Source: Paenibacillus vini
GTDB lineage: Bacteria; Bacillota; Bacilli; Paenibacillales; Paenibacillaceae
Length of the DNA stretch: 64,000 nucleotides
Assembly: GCF_018403325.1 (NCBI RefSeq)
Contig: NZ_BOSL01000013.1
Span: forward strand, 107,736-171,735
Reading direction: 5' to 3'
How positions within the stretch are numbered: position 1 is the stretch's first letter; each line of letters begins with the position of its first letter. A model generated the notes under the pieces. That model was not told where the DNA came from. It saw only the letters and a program-made list of their open reading frames with translations, and made no database searches. Positions 25,435 through 35,457 of the stretch are shown here, piece by piece. Both the position numbers and the translations under genes were made by a program.

Positions 25435-25599
25435 TTGGAAAAGTCCGCCCAGGTCTTCATGGATGAAGAGTATGGCATGGAAGTGGATCCGGAATGGGTA
25501 AGCTTGCTTATTATGGCCAAGGAGTCGGGAATTCCGATCGAAGTTGTCCGCAGTTTTTTTAGAGGGGATTATCGGGGGTATTTAGAGCATAACGGTTAA
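25435..25599 (+). CDS. sinI: SinI-like antirepressor
   Basis: 54 residues from TTG 25435 behind taggggga. The middle, MEVDPEWVSLLIMAKESGI, then PIEVVRSFF, matches the SinI helix-hook (B. subtilis LDQEWVELMVEAKEANISPEEIRKYL). SinI binds SinR and releases matrix genes from repression. Length is close to the 57 residues of B. subtilis SinI. It is divergent from the matrix operon and its leader is the c-di-GMP riboswitch. A terminator follows at 25632. Confidence 0.85.
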   Translation: MEKSAQVFMDEEYGMEVDPEWVSLLIMAKESGIPIEVVRSFFRGDYRGYLEHNG

Positions 25600-25631
25600 A
25601 TATATTAGGATGCGTAACACAAAATTGAAGA

Positions 25632-25675
25632 ATGGAGATCGTCCTACTTGATAGGGGGTCTCCGTTTTTCTTTTT
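25632..25675 (+). terminator. Terminator of sinI
   Basis: ggagatcgtcc...gggggtctcc stem followed by gtttttctttttt. Confidence 0.75.
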
Positions 25676-25846
25676 TGGTCGATACGAAATATGGGAATTG
25701 GGCAAATAAGCCGAGAAATATAGATAGAGCCTCGGGAGGGGAAATATTTAGCGTTTTTTGTAAGGTTTTAACGATTCGGGGCGAAGGGATTTATGATAGA
25801 ATATAGAAAGTCTAAATGAACGTGTTAGGGAAGGAGCGATGAAGCC

Positions 25847-27373
25847 GTGCGCATGAACAATATGCTGCATTATACTGAAAATCACCGTTATTGCGTATAC
25901 CGTGACTTCTCTCTCAGTCCCGTGGATGACAAAATGCTAGGGTTGATCTACCAGCCTATGGTCGGAGCTCTTGCTGTGTCACTGTATCGGCTGCTTGCGG
26001 ATCAAGTGGCGCTGGATCAGGTGGGTTATTCGGCTATTGAGCAGCAGCGGGGTCTGTTTTTGACGATGGGGCTTGAACCTAGCGAGAAAGGGCGGGCGAT
26101 CCTGATAGAACAGGCGTCCAAACTGGAAGCCGTCGGATTGCTGCAGACAAGCCGGTTATACATACCGGATGGCGACGATTATTTGTATGAATATGAACTT
26201 CAACCGCCGCTGTCTCCGGCCGAGTTTTTCCGCACTCAGCACTTAACGCTGCTGCTTCGCGATAAAATCGGCAAGTTTGCGGTGTTGTCGCTGCGGGAAC
26301 GCTTTTTTTGCATGGAGCCTGGGGATATGTATGGCTTGACTTATAATAAAGAGAATATATCGGTGCCATTTTACGAAATCTTCGAGCTTAATACGCATTC
26401 TATCGATTATGAATTGGAGCAGGCGATTGCCGAGACTTCCATTGCCAGACAGCCGGGAATGAAACTGGTTGAAGAAGAGGAAGCGCTGAATTATACCGAT
26501 ATTATTGTCCGTTTCCCGCGGGAATCCGTGAACCGGGCCTTCGTGGAGAAGCTGCGGTTTGACCCGGAGGGGATGGGAATCGCCAATTATGTCGTCCGCA
26601 AATACGATCTTTCCGTGCAGGATTTATGCCGGTTATTGGACGAAGACGGCGTGTTCGATTCCGGCGGAACGCTGCTCCTCGATGAGCTGCAGCACAAAGC
26701 TAATCTTCATTTCAGACAGGGGAAACGGCGCCGGGAAGAGCGGGAAGTCGCTTACGCCAAGGTGGTTTCGATTCGAGGGGAAGAGAACGCCCAAGAAGCC
26801 GGAAGCCATCAGGAGGAAGTTGCCGTTCAGATGGAATATTACGTCGAGGTGCCGCCTCAATTTACCAATAAATGCGATGTGCATCAATACAATATGATGC
26901 TGCGGAACGAGCCGTACACCCGGTTGTTAAAGACGTTTTTCCCGGGAGCGGTGCCTGATAATCTGCTCGATATTTTTGAGAAAATAGATTTGAATTATAA
27001 GCTGCCCGGCGAAGTCATCAACGTGCTGATCCATTACTTGATGGCCTTGCTGACATCGGGCGGTGAACAGCGCATCAACCGTAATTTCGTGGACGCGATA
27101 GCGTCGAATATGCTGATGAAGCAGATTAATACGTATGAAAAAGCGGTTCAGTATATTCGCGATCAAGCCAAGGTGAAGGAGAAGACGGCAGCGCAGACGT
27201 CACCCGCGGCAGGAAACGGGCGGGGAAGAACCTATGGCGGCCGGACCGCCAAGCCAAAACCGGAAATTCCGATTGTACAGAGCTCGGGCGGAGAGCAGGG
27301 CGTCTCGGAAGAGGAATTCGCCGAATTGCTTAAAATGGCCGAGCGGATGAAGGCCAGCAAGAAAAAAGGATAA
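25847..27373 (+). CDS. dnaB: Replication initiation and membrane attachment protein DnaB
   Basis: 508 residues. Winged-helix N-terminal DDBH1-like half (GLIYQPMVGALAVSLYRLLADQ), a central low-similarity region and the C-terminal DDBH2 segment (YTRLLKTFFPGAVPDNLLDIFEKIDLNYKLPGEVINVLIHYLM). With DnaD and DnaI it loads the replicative helicase DnaC at oriC and at restart forks. GTG 25847 has aaggag 10 bases upstream; ATG 25853 is also possible. It is 26 bases from dnaI, forming the standard dnaB-dnaI pair. Length is somewhat above B. subtilis DnaB (472). Confidence 0.9.
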   Translation: MRMNNMLHYTENHRYCVYRDFSLSPVDDKMLGLIYQPMVGALAVSLYRLLADQVALDQVGYSAIEQQRGLFLTMGLEPSEKGRAILIEQASKLEAVGLLQTSRLYIPDGDDYLYEYELQPPLSPAEFFRTQHLTLLLRDKIGKFAVLSLRERFFCMEPGDMYGLTYNKENISVPFYEIFELNTHSIDYELEQAIAETSIARQPGMKLVEEEEALNYTDIIVRFPRESVNRAFVEKLRFDPEGMGIANYVVRKYDLSVQDLCRLLDEDGVFDSGGTLLLDELQHKANLHFRQGKRRREEREVAYAKVVSIRGEENAQEAGSHQEEVAVQMEYYVEVPPQFTNKCDVHQYNMMLRNEPYTRLLKTFFPGAVPDNLLDIFEKIDLNYKLPGEVINVLIHYLMALLTSGGEQRINRNFVDAIASNMLMKQINTYEKAVQYIRDQAKVKEKTAAQTSPAAGNGRGRTYGGRTAKPKPEIPIVQSSGGEQGVSEEEFAELLKMAERMKASKKKG

Positions 27374-27399
27374 GACTTAAGTAAGAAGGTGAATAAAGA

Positions 27400-28353
27400 A
27401 TGGAGTCCCTTGGGGAATTGATGTCGCAAATGAAAAGCCCGCAGCTTCGGCGGCGTTCGGAAGAATTGAAGGCCAGGTTGTTGAATGAACCGCTGGTACG
27501 CGATCTATGCATCCGCCACCCGGAGCTTGGCGAAGAACATCTGCTTCGGGGTATGGCGAAGCTGTATCAATACGTTAATGACAGCCGGCATTGCGCGAAC
27601 TGCCCGGGTTTGGACCAATGCCCGAATGATTTCCCCGGACATTTCACGAAGCTGACGGTGGAGGATTCTGGTGCGGGAACGCAGCTCATCGACCGTCAGG
27701 TGCCGTGCCCCAAGCAGCTGCGTTTTGAGCGGGAACTGTCCATCAAGAAGCGGATCCATAGCTTTTATGTAGATGAACGGGCTCTGGAGCAGGGTTATGA
27801 TGAAGTGGAGATCATGTCGAAGGATAGTGTCCGGGCTCCGGCCGTGAGCCAGGTATTCCGATATATCAATGAGACCAAGGAGTCGGGTCTCCAAACCCGT
27901 GGACTCTATCTTGAAGGCCATTTCGGAACAGGTAAGACATTTTTGATGAGCTATCTGTTGCATGAACTGGCCAAGGAAGGATACTCCGGGGTTATCGTAT
28001 ACATGCCGGAATTCGTGGAAGACCTGAAATCGATGATGCAGGACAGCCAGAAGCTGAAGGAAATGACCGAAATTATGAAGCAGGCGGACCTGCTCATCTT
28101 TGATGATATCGGAGCGGAGAATTTGAATCCGTGGGCCCGTGACCATGTTTTGGGATCGATCTTAAACTACCGGATGAACCGCAAACCTACATTTTATACC
28201 TCGAATTATTCCTTGAACGTACTGGAGAAGCATCTTAGCTTCACAAGCAAAGACGGCGAGGAAATGCATAAGGGACAGCGGCTGATGGACCGGATCGCTC
28301 CGTTCGTGGATGTGGTCCCCGTTGGCGGCAGCAACAAGCGCGGTCGGGTATAG
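27400..28353 (+). CDS. dnaI: Helicase loader DnaI
   Basis: 317 residues from ATG 27400. N-terminal zinc-binding part with CANCPGLDQCPNDFPGH (residues about 64-80), then an AAA+ ATPase core: Walker A GHFGTGKTFL (about 168-177), Walker B LLIFDDIGAE, sensor YTSNYS. The zinc part binds the helicase and the AAA+ part uses ATP to place it on single-stranded DNA. Follows dnaB in an operon and ends with a bidirectional terminator. Confidence 0.92.
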   Translation: MESLGELMSQMKSPQLRRRSEELKARLLNEPLVRDLCIRHPELGEEHLLRGMAKLYQYVNDSRHCANCPGLDQCPNDFPGHFTKLTVEDSGAGTQLIDRQVPCPKQLRFERELSIKKRIHSFYVDERALEQGYDEVEIMSKDSVRAPAVSQVFRYINETKESGLQTRGLYLEGHFGTGKTFLMSYLLHELAKEGYSGVIVYMPEFVEDLKSMMQDSQKLKEMTEIMKQADLLIFDDIGAENLNPWARDHVLGSILNYRMNRKPTFYTSNYSLNVLEKHLSFTSKDGEEMHKGQRLMDRIAPFVDVVPVGGSNKRGRV

Positions 28354-28365
28354 TGTAAACATAAA

Positions 28366-28413
28366 CAAAAAAGTCGGGTAGGGGATGATCCCTTACCCGA
28401 CTTTTTGTCGTAA
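28366..28413. terminator. Bidirectional terminator
   Basis: aaaaaagtcgggtaaggga-type stem (agtcgggtaggg/cccttacccgact) flanked by A6 and T5 runs, between dnaI and the convergent small gene. Confidence 0.85.
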
Positions 28414-28432
28414 ATACAACTTACCGACGTTC

Positions 28433-28588
28433 TTAGCCGGCGATAAATTTTACGATTACCATTCCGAAGAAAATAACTGCCATAAACGTGAGCATGCCGA
28501 AGAATCCGTTCATCAGATCAAATAAATCGTTACGGGGTTCTTCGTTAATATGCTCCCGGGGGTCGGTCACATGTGTGTTTGCATCCAT
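28433..28588 (-). CDS. YqzM-like small membrane protein
   Basis: 51 residues from ATG 28588 behind gaggagg. A hydrophilic N-terminal half (DPREHINEEPRNDLFD) is followed by one membrane helix (MLTFMAVIFFGMVIVKFIAG). The layout and end resemble B. subtilis YqzM (44 residues, ...VIKFIGS). Function unknown. Confidence 0.55.
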   Translation of the reverse strand: MDANTHVTDPREHINEEPRNDLFDLMNGFFGMLTFMAVIFFGMVIVKFIAG

Positions 28589-28850
28589 GAAGACAGGGCC
28601 TCCTCGCAAAATAAACTCGTTGTCAATAATAAACATCATAGACAATTCGTTTTTGGGTTATTATTAGTATAACCAATCGCCCTGAAATTTGTAAAGAAGG
28701 CGTATTCATTACGATTTTTCTTTTACTAAAAAAATGTGGTATAATTGACAACACGTCGCTTCGGCGATGTCATGATTCATAAAAATATCTTAAAACCTGT
28801 CCCGGCAAGGATTTTGCAGACTGGGCACAAATATAAGGAGGAGATTATTC

Positions 28851-29168
28851 ATGGCAATTGTTAATGTATCCGATCAAACTTTTAATAATGAAGTTGAAGG
28901 TCAAGGCACGGTTCTCGTTGATTTCTGGGCACCTTGGTGCGGACCTTGCAAAATGATCGCTCCTATTCTGGAAGATCTGGCAAACGAAGTAGGCGATTCC
29001 GTGAAAATCGCTAAAGTAAACGTGGACGAAAACCCGGAATCGGCTTCCCGTTTCGGCGTAATGAGCATTCCTACCCTGATCTTCTTCAAAGACGGTCAAC
29101 CGGTGGATAAAGTTGTAGGCTTGAACTCCAAAGAAAACTTGAAGAACATTCTTGCAAAACATCAATAA
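28851..29168 (+). CDS. trxA: Thioredoxin
   Basis: 105 residues, full length. Active site WAPWCGPCK (Cys29/Cys32), cis-Pro in SIPTLIFF, and the usual C-terminal helix. General disulfide reductase using thioredoxin reductase. Strong ribosome site aaggaggag; a TATAAT at 28739-28744 may be the -10. Stands alone before uvrC, as in Bacillus where trxA and uvrC are also neighbours. Confidence 0.95.
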   Translation: MAIVNVSDQTFNNEVEGQGTVLVDFWAPWCGPCKMIAPILEDLANEVGDSVKIAKVNVDENPESASRFGVMSIPTLIFFKDGQPVDKVVGLNSKENLKNILAKHQ

Positions 29169-29272
29169 GGTCCAATTGCTTCAATACGGCCTGGTTTACG
29201 CCTCCGGCATGTCCGGGGGCGTTTTCTGCGTAAAAGCGGAAGCTATTCCATGTGGGGGAGGAGGCTTGTAGC

Positions 29273-31195
29273 ATGGATTCCATAACGAATGACATTCAGG
29301 AACAGGAAAAGGCAATGGAGGCGATCCGCCACAAATTGGCGCTGCTGCCGGATTTGCCGGGCTGTTACCTGATGAAGAATAAAGACGGCAAGATTATTTA
29401 TGTCGGCAAAGCGAAAATACTGAAGAACCGGGTCCGCTCCTATTTTACCGGAAGCCATGACGGAAAAACTCAACGCCTGGTATCGGAGATCCGGGATTTT
29501 GAATATATCGTGACAGGCAGCAACATGGAAGCACTCATTCTGGAGTGTAATTTAATCAAAACGCATTATCCGCGTTTCAACGTGCTGCTGAAGGACGACA
29601 AAACCTTTCCTTACATTAAAATCACGAATGAGCCCCATCCGCGCCTTGAGGTGACCCGCCGCCTGCTGAAGGATAAAGCCAAATATTTCGGTCCGTATCC
29701 TAACGCCTATGCCGCACAGCAGACCAAAAAACTGCTCGATCGCATGTATCCGCTGCGCAAATGCAATGTGATGCCCAAGGAGGTATGCCTGTATTATCAT
29801 ATGGGCCAATGCCTGGCTCCGTGCGTAAAGGAAGTGCCGCAATCGGCCTATGAGCAGATGACGCAGGAAATCACCTCTTTCCTCAGCGGCGGACATGAAG
29901 AGATTAAGAAGGAATTGCAACGGAAGATGCAGGAGGCCGCGGAAGACCTGTATTTTGAGCGCGCCAAGGAACTAAGGGACCAGATCATCAACATCGATGC
30001 GCTCATGGAAAAACAGAAGATTACGACGGCGGACGCCAAGGACCGGGACGTATTCGGTTACGCGGTGGACAAAGGCTGGATGTGCGTTCAGATCCTGTAT
30101 ATGCGTCAGGGTAAAATGATTGAACGGCATGCCTCGGTCTTTCCTTTTTACGGGGATGCCTACAGTGACTTTCTGTCGTACGTGACTCAATATTACAGCG
30201 ATAACCCGGCATTGCCGAAAGAGATTTTGCTCCCCGGCATGGCTGAGGAGCCTGGACAGGGCGAGGAAGCCCCAGGCGAGCCGGAGGTTGCCAAAGCCTC
30301 ATCTGTCGCAACCGAAGGCGTCAGCGAGGCGCTCGACGCGGCAAGCGGGGCTTCGGCGCTGCATGAGTGGCTCGGCGTGAAGACGCTGGTGCCGCAGCGC
30401 GGCCTTAAGCGTCAGATGGTGACGATGGCTGAGGAGAATGCGCGCGTGGCGCTTGACGAGAAATTCCGCCTGATCGAGCGGGATGAGGAACGGACTCGGG
30501 GAGCCGCGGAGAACCTGGGCCGTTCGATCGGACTGGATCGGGTATCCCGGATCGAAGCGTTTGATAACTCCAACATCCAGGGGACGAATCCGGTCTCCGC
30601 GATGGTTGTGTTCATCGACGGCAAACCGGCCAAGAAGGATTACCGGAAATACAAAGTCCGGACCGTTCAGGGTCCGGACGATTATGAAACGATGCGCGAG
30701 GTCATCCGCCGCAGATACGAGCGCGTGTTGAAGGAGAACTTGCCTCAGCCTGATCTGATCATCGTCGACGGCGGCAAAGGGCAGATTTCGGCTGCAATCG
30801 ACGTATTGGAGAACGAGCTCGGTCTATTCATTCCGGTGGGCGGCCTGGTCAAGGATGCCAAGCACCGGACTGCGCAGCTGATGGTGGGCGATCCGCCCGA
30901 GCCGGTTCATTTGCCTCGCGATAGCCAGGAGTTTTATTTGCTCCAGCGAATTCAGGACGAGGTTCACCGGTTTGCGATTTCGTTCCATCGCGAGCAGCGG
31001 GCGAAATCGATGGTGGCTTCGCGCCTGGATGCGATTCCGGGCATCGGGGAGAAGCGTCGTAAGGCGCTGCTGAAGCACTTCGGTTCGCTCAAAAAAATGA
31101 AAGAGGCCTCAGTCGAAGACTTCCGGCCCCTTTCCATTGGCGACAAGCTAGCCAAACAAATTATAGATGCCCTTCGTGATGATGAGGAGTCGTGA
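29273..31195 (+). CDS. uvrC: Excinuclease ABC subunit C
   Basis: 640 residues from ATG 29273, 9 bases after ggaggagg. GIY-YIG domain ([26 protein letters not shown], residues about 24-50), UVR motif ([18 protein letters not shown]), RNase-H-like endonuclease part ([28 protein letters not shown]) and C-terminal helix-hairpin-helix ([21 protein letters not shown]). It makes both incisions around UvrB-bound lesions. About 40 extra low-complexity residues ([17 protein letters not shown]...) lie near residue 320 and explain the length above the usual 590-610. Its 3' end overlaps the convergent gene by 35 bases. Confidence 0.93.
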   Translation: MDSITNDIQEQEKAMEAIRHKLALLPDLPGCYLMKNKDGKIIYVGKAKILKNRVRSYFTGSHDGKTQRLVSEIRDFEYIVTGSNMEALILECNLIKTHYPRFNVLLKDDKTFPYIKITNEPHPRLEVTRRLLKDKAKYFGPYPNAYAAQQTKKLLDRMYPLRKCNVMPKEVCLYYHMGQCLAPCVKEVPQSAYEQMTQEITSFLSGGHEEIKKELQRKMQEAAEDLYFERAKELRDQIINIDALMEKQKITTADAKDRDVFGYAVDKGWMCVQILYMRQGKMIERHASVFPFYGDAYSDFLSYVTQYYSDNPALPKEILLPGMAEEPGQGEEAPGEPEVAKASSVATEGVSEALDAASGASALHEWLGVKTLVPQRGLKRQMVTMAEENARVALDEKFRLIERDEERTRGAAENLGRSIGLDRVSRIEAFDNSNIQGTNPVSAMVVFIDGKPAKKDYRKYKVRTVQGPDDYETMREVIRRRYERVLKENLPQPDLIIVDGGKGQISAAIDVLENELGLFIPVGGLVKDAKHRTAQLMVGDPPEPVHLPRDSQEFYLLQRIQDEVHRFAISFHREQRAKSMVASRLDAIPGIGEKRRKALLKHFGSLKKMKEASVEDFRPLSIGDKLAKQIIDALRDDEES

Positions 31196-32885
31196 ACAAC
31201 GGCTCCTCTTTTTTTGGCAACGGTGCTGAAGGGCGTTCCTTGCCCGGCGGATTGAACAAGTAGATGACGAAGGCAACAATCGCCGGTAATACGATATAGA
31301 ATATGCCTGCCGTGATATTCAGCGTTCCACCTGTGAACATAATGCTCAGCGACATTAAGATGCTGTCGAAGATGACGTGCGAGAACAGGACCGCAATAAA
31401 ACCGTAGCGCAGGAAAATATAGCTGAACAACAGGCCGATAATGAGCAGCTCGATCGGACGGGAGATGACCGGGTAGATCGGATACAACGTATGGCCGAAC
31501 GCCCAGATCAGCGTCGTGATGATACTTGCGACGAGCGTGCTGCGGAACATTTTCTTCAGCATCGGAATCCCGAACAGCCGGTATACGGCCTCTTCCCCGA
31601 TCCCTGCCACCCAGGCAAGCAGCGGGAGCAGCGCAGGATAGAGCATGTTATACGGTGATTGGGAGGCATCCGTGGTCGACCAGGTGTGGATCGTTCTTTC
31701 CAGAATGAAGAAGATCACGGACTGAACTCCAAGCAGAATAAGTGCCCAGGCGTATCCGTCCGCCATCGATTTTACTACATGCCGTCCATAACCCTGTTCC
31801 TTGGCCCGGGCCCAGAGATTAATCCCCTGCTTGCGCCAGAGTCCATCGCCTCCGACGAGGGAGAAATAGACGGAGGCGGCCAGAATCAGCGTGACGACGC
31901 CCTGAAATACAAGCCCGAAGATCAGCATTGCACCGCTTAAGCCTTCTTTTTCAAAATAAGGCATCATATTAAGAGCGGAACCCATGGAAATGATGAAGTA
32001 CAGGGAGGCGAGCACGATTCCCCGCTTGAATGAAGTATGTACTCTTGTCATGGCGCTGTACACGATCGCGAGAATTCCCAGCACAAAAGTCAATAGGGCA
32101 TATCCTACATAGGTCAGCCAGTTGGCGAGCGTGGTTTGGCTTTTTACATAATCGGTATGGCTTTGCGGCACGGAGAAGTAACTATCGATTTCGGAGACCT
32201 GGCCTTCGAAATAATGAATATCGATTTGGGCATTCGATTTCCCCGCTTCATATCCCACCAGCGTTAAAGACAGACCATCCGGTGTTTCGCCCACGGAAGA
32301 TTGCATATCTTCGCTGTAACCAAGCGACTTCAAGTAAGGTTGGGCTAACGCCAGCTTTTCTTCCCACGATAGGTCCTGCACTCCCGAGGTAGCGGCATCA
32401 GCTTCGGATGAACCGCCGCCCAATCCCTCGATGTCCGGAAACCCGGTTTCGGGGTATTCTTTAAAGCCGACCGCCTTGCCCGTGGTCATATGGATATCTA
32501 CCGTTACGGCTTTGAGCAGCCCGCCTGGCTTATTGATGCGGACTTGAAAGATGTCGTAGGGGAACTGCTTTTCATACTTTTTAAGGTAATCTTCCATTAA
32601 ACCTTCCCGGGTCAAATACCCGTATACATCAGCGCGCGTCTCGTAAGTAACCAGGGCATCGTTGAAGGGACCGGTTAATCCGAGCGTCGATTCCGCGAAT
32701 TTGACGGCGGCTTCCTTTGCCTGCTCCTTCGTGATTAGCTGAGTCGATTGTTCGACCTGCAGCGTTTCGGAAGCGGTAGTCGGGACAATCTGGAGTAAAA
32801 TAAAGACGATGAGTCCAATGACGGCGAGTATCCATAAGGTCCTGGTCTTTATCCCGCGCGTCTTCGGTTTTAAATCGGAATACAT
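31161..32885 (-). CDS. CPBP family intramembrane glutamic protease
   Basis: 574 residues. An N-terminal helix and a soluble extracellular part of about 240 residues are followed by eight or so membrane helices. The C-terminal half has the CPBP/Abi (CAAX protease-like) motifs: [27 protein letters not shown]. Related proteins mature or degrade membrane substrates; B. subtilis has large two-part forms of similar size. Substrate unknown. The stop lies within the convergent uvrC; a hairpin gaggagtcg...ggctcctc at 31184-31216 may terminate uvrC. Confidence 0.8.
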   Translation of the reverse strand: MYSDLKPKTRGIKTRTLWILAVIGLIVFILLQIVPTTASETLQVEQSTQLITKEQAKEAAVKFAESTLGLTGPFNDALVTYETRADVYGYLTREGLMEDYLKKYEKQFPYDIFQVRINKPGGLLKAVTVDIHMTTGKAVGFKEYPETGFPDIEGLGGGSSEADAATSGVQDLSWEEKLALAQPYLKSLGYSEDMQSSVGETPDGLSLTLVGYEAGKSNAQIDIHYFEGQVSEIDSYFSVPQSHTDYVKSQTTLANWLTYVGYALLTFVLGILAIVYSAMTRVHTSFKRGIVLASLYFIISMGSALNMMPYFEKEGLSGAMLIFGLVFQGVVTLILAASVYFSLVGGDGLWRKQGINLWARAKEQGYGRHVVKSMADGYAWALILLGVQSVIFFILERTIHTWSTTDASQSPYNMLYPALLPLLAWVAGIGEEAVYRLFGIPMLKKMFRSTLVASIITTLIWAFGHTLYPIYPVISRPIELLIIGLLFSYIFLRYGFIAVLFSHVIFDSILMSLSIMFTGGTLNITAGIFYIVLPAIVAFVIYLFNPPGKERPSAPLPKKEEPLFTTPHHHEGHL

Positions 32886-33179
32886 ACGAAAACTCCTTTT
32901 AACGATTTTTTGTTGAATCTGTATGATTTCGGTACTTCCATGTCACAGTAAAGATAACACAGGGGAGATTTCTTCGCCAGAGACGAAGCTTGTTTCGCGT
33001 AAAAGCGCAATAACCACGGCAAATCCCAGCATGGCTTAGATAAGCATTCACCTTACGGTCTGTTTCAACTCTTTTAAGTCATTTTCGATCTATTTCATCC
33101 AATTAAACCTTTGTGATGGAAGTGAATAAGGATTATAATCCAATTTGACGAAAATGAAATGAAAATGAATGTAACTTAA

Positions 33180-33322
33180 TATGTTGGCCGAATTTCTACC
33201 GAAAACGGGGGAACCGATATTTAGGGGTGAATTTCGCTGCTTCACTTGCATTGCGCCTGGTGAAAAAGCGAATAGGGCAGACCGCGCAAGCCCGAATCCG
33301 TCAGCTAACCTCGTAGGCCTTT
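33180..33322 (+). ncRNA. c-di-AMP (ydaO/yuaA) riboswitch upstream of ktrB
   Basis: Consensus blocks occur in order: GCCGAATTTCTACCG, ACGGGGGAACCGA, AGGGGTGAATTTCGC, then AGGGCAGACCGC, GCCCGAATCCGTC and AGCTAACCTCGTAGGC. These are the conserved strands of the ydaO class, which binds two c-di-AMP molecules and switches off K+ transport genes. A terminator lies directly downstream. The rest of the gap (32886-33179) shows nothing specific. Confidence 0.93.
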
Positions 33323-33340
33323 GCAGCAGGGACCAATCAA

Positions 33341-33369
33341 AAAGCATTGGATTTCCAGTGCTTTTTTTC
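33341..33369 (+). terminator. Riboswitch expression-platform terminator
   Basis: aagcattgg-attt-ccagtgctt stem followed by a T-run, 40 bases before the ktrB start; expected to form when c-di-AMP is bound. Confidence 0.8.
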
Positions 33370-33410
33370 ATTGTTTCTTTTTTGCCAAATTGAGTAATGA
33401 GGTGAGCCCG

Positions 33411-34745
33411 TTGCTTTCCAAATGGATCAGATTTTCCCCACCCCAAGTCCTTGTGTTGGGCTTTGCGTTCATTATTTTGGCCGGTTCGCTGCTTTTGATG
33501 CTGCCGATTTCCAGTAGTACGGGAGAGTCGCTTCCTTTTATTGACGCTTTCTTTACCGCTACTTCAGCAACCTGTGTAACAGGGCTTGTCGTAGTGGATA
33601 CAGGAACCTATTTCTCAACATTTGGCCAGGTGGTCATTATGCTGCTGATCCAGGTAGGCGGTCTGGGGTTCATGACCATGGCGACCTTGTTCGCTCTGGT
33701 GTTTAAACGAAAGATTTCGCTGAAAGACCGGCTTCTGCTCCAGGAGGCGATGAACCAAAATACGATGGAAGGGATCGTCCGGCTGATCCGTAAGGTGCTG
33801 ATGTATTCCCTGATTATCGAGAGCTGCGCCGCACTTCTGTTCACAATCCGCTGGTCGTTCGACATGCCGATTGGCCGGGCGCTGTTCTTCGGTATCTTTC
33901 ACGGCGTTTCCATGTTCAACAATGCTGGTTTTGACCTGTTCGGCGAGTACCGCAGCCTTACCCAGTATGTAAACGATCCGGTCGTCAATCTCGTAACGAT
34001 GTTCCTGATCGTTTCCGGAGGGCTCGGCTTTATCGTTTTGTCCGACCTGATCGAGTTTCGGCAACGCCGCAAATTGTCGCTTCATTCCAAGGTGGTTCTC
34101 TCCATGACCGCCACATTGATTCTGGTCGGAGCGCTCGTTATTTTCGTGTTTGAATTCACCAACTCCAATACCTTGCAACCGCTGGATTGGGGCGGGAAAA
34201 TCTGGAGCTCGTTCTTCCAGTCGGTTACGCCGAGAACGGCGGGTGCCAATACGGTGGATATCGGCGGGCTTAGGCAGGCGACGCAATTCTTTATGATCAT
34301 CCTGATGTTCATCGGGGCATCGCCAAGCTCCACCGGGGGCGGGATCAAGACGACGACGTTCACGATTCTGGTCGGGGCGGTCATTTCCATGATCCGCGGC
34401 CGTTCGGATCTCGTGTTGTTCCGTTACCGGCTGGCCCAGGAGCGGATATTCAAAGCCGTCACGATCACGATGCTCGCTTTGTTCCTGGTCATCGCCGTGG
34501 CGATGGTGCTTTCAACTACGGAAGATGCCAGCTTCCTGAGCATTTTGTTCGAAACGACTTCCGCTTTCGGTACGGTCGGCCTTTCCATGGGGCTGACGGG
34601 AAAATTGACGATTGCGGGGAAAATTATTATCAGCTTCACCATGTTTGCCGGACGGTTAGGGCTGCTGACGTTAGCTTATGCGCTCGGGCCGAAGAAGGGT
34701 AAAGAATTATATAGACATCCCGAAGGCAAAATGATTATAGGATAA
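33411..34745 (+). CDS. ktrB: Potassium transporter membrane subunit KtrB
   Basis: 444 residues from TTG 33411 behind gaggtg; the upstream frame runs through the terminator and is not used. TrkH/KtrB fold with four pore-like repeats; selectivity regions include TSATCVTGLVVVDTGTYF, FNNAGFDLFG, TPRTAGANTVDIG and TTSAFGTVGLSMGLT. Forms the K+ channel-like transporter with the KtrA ring encoded 14 bases downstream. Controlled by the c-di-AMP riboswitch. Confidence 0.92.
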   Translation: MLSKWIRFSPPQVLVLGFAFIILAGSLLLMLPISSSTGESLPFIDAFFTATSATCVTGLVVVDTGTYFSTFGQVVIMLLIQVGGLGFMTMATLFALVFKRKISLKDRLLLQEAMNQNTMEGIVRLIRKVLMYSLIIESCAALLFTIRWSFDMPIGRALFFGIFHGVSMFNNAGFDLFGEYRSLTQYVNDPVVNLVTMFLIVSGGLGFIVLSDLIEFRQRRKLSLHSKVVLSMTATLILVGALVIFVFEFTNSNTLQPLDWGGKIWSSFFQSVTPRTAGANTVDIGGLRQATQFFMIILMFIGASPSSTGGGIKTTTFTILVGAVISMIRGRSDLVLFRYRLAQERIFKAVTITMLALFLVIAVAMVLSTTEDASFLSILFETTSAFGTVGLSMGLTGKLTIAGKIIISFTMFAGRLGLLTLAYALGPKKGKELYRHPEGKMIIG

Positions 34746-34758
34746 GGGGAAAAGTGAG

Positions 34759-35421
34759 ATGAAAACACAGCAGTTTGTAGTGATCGGCTTGGGGCGTTTC
34801 GGTTCCAGCCTGGCGCTAGAGCTGATGGACCTCGGCTACGAGGTTCTGGGCGTGGACAGGAACGAGGAAGTGGTCGAGGAATGGAGCGACCGGCTTACGC
34901 ATGCCGTCGTCGCGGATGCGACGGATGAAGAAGTTCTGAAGTCGTTGGGCGTTCGAAATTTCGACTGCGGGATCGTAGCGATCGGCAATGATATTCAAAT
35001 GAGCATCCTGTCGGCCATCCTTCTCAAAGACCTTGGGATTAAAACGGTGGTAGCCAAGGCGATTTCCGTCCTTCACGGCCGGGCGCTGGAGAAGCTCGGC
35101 GTCGACCGGGTTATCTTTCCCGAGAGGGATATGGGGGTTCGGGTCGCCCATCAGCTTGTAACTCCAAACCTGCTGGATTACATTGAACTTTCCAAAGAAT
35201 ACAGACTTGTCGAAATGAGAGTACCGCAATGCCTGGACGGAAAAAATGTCGGCGACCTGAACCCGAGAGCACGTTTCGGCTGCAGCATCGTAGCCATCCA
35301 CCGGGAGAACGGCGTCATTATTGCACCGACGGCAATGGATCATCTAATCCTTGGGGACATCATGGTCATCATCGGGGCAAAGAAAAACATCGATGAATTC
35401 GAAGCTATTATAAATGATTAA
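34759..35421 (+). CDS. ktrA: Potassium transporter regulatory subunit KtrA
   Basis: 220 residues: RCK_N Rossmann domain (FVVIGLGRFGSSLALELMDLGYEVLGVD) and RCK_C domain from about residue 140. The octameric ring binds ATP/ADP and, in the RCK_C part, c-di-AMP, and gates KtrB. So c-di-AMP may act on this system at RNA and protein level. ATG 34759 follows aagggga. Confidence 0.92.
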   Translation: MKTQQFVVIGLGRFGSSLALELMDLGYEVLGVDRNEEVVEEWSDRLTHAVVADATDEEVLKSLGVRNFDCGIVAIGNDIQMSILSAILLKDLGIKTVVAKAISVLHGRALEKLGVDRVIFPERDMGVRVAHQLVTPNLLDYIELSKEYRLVEMRVPQCLDGKNVGDLNPRARFGCSIVAIHRENGVIIAPTAMDHLILGDIMVIIGAKKNIDEFEAIIND

Positions 35422-35457
35422 TCATTTTAGTGATTCTGCTCTTGGAGTGTGACCTGC

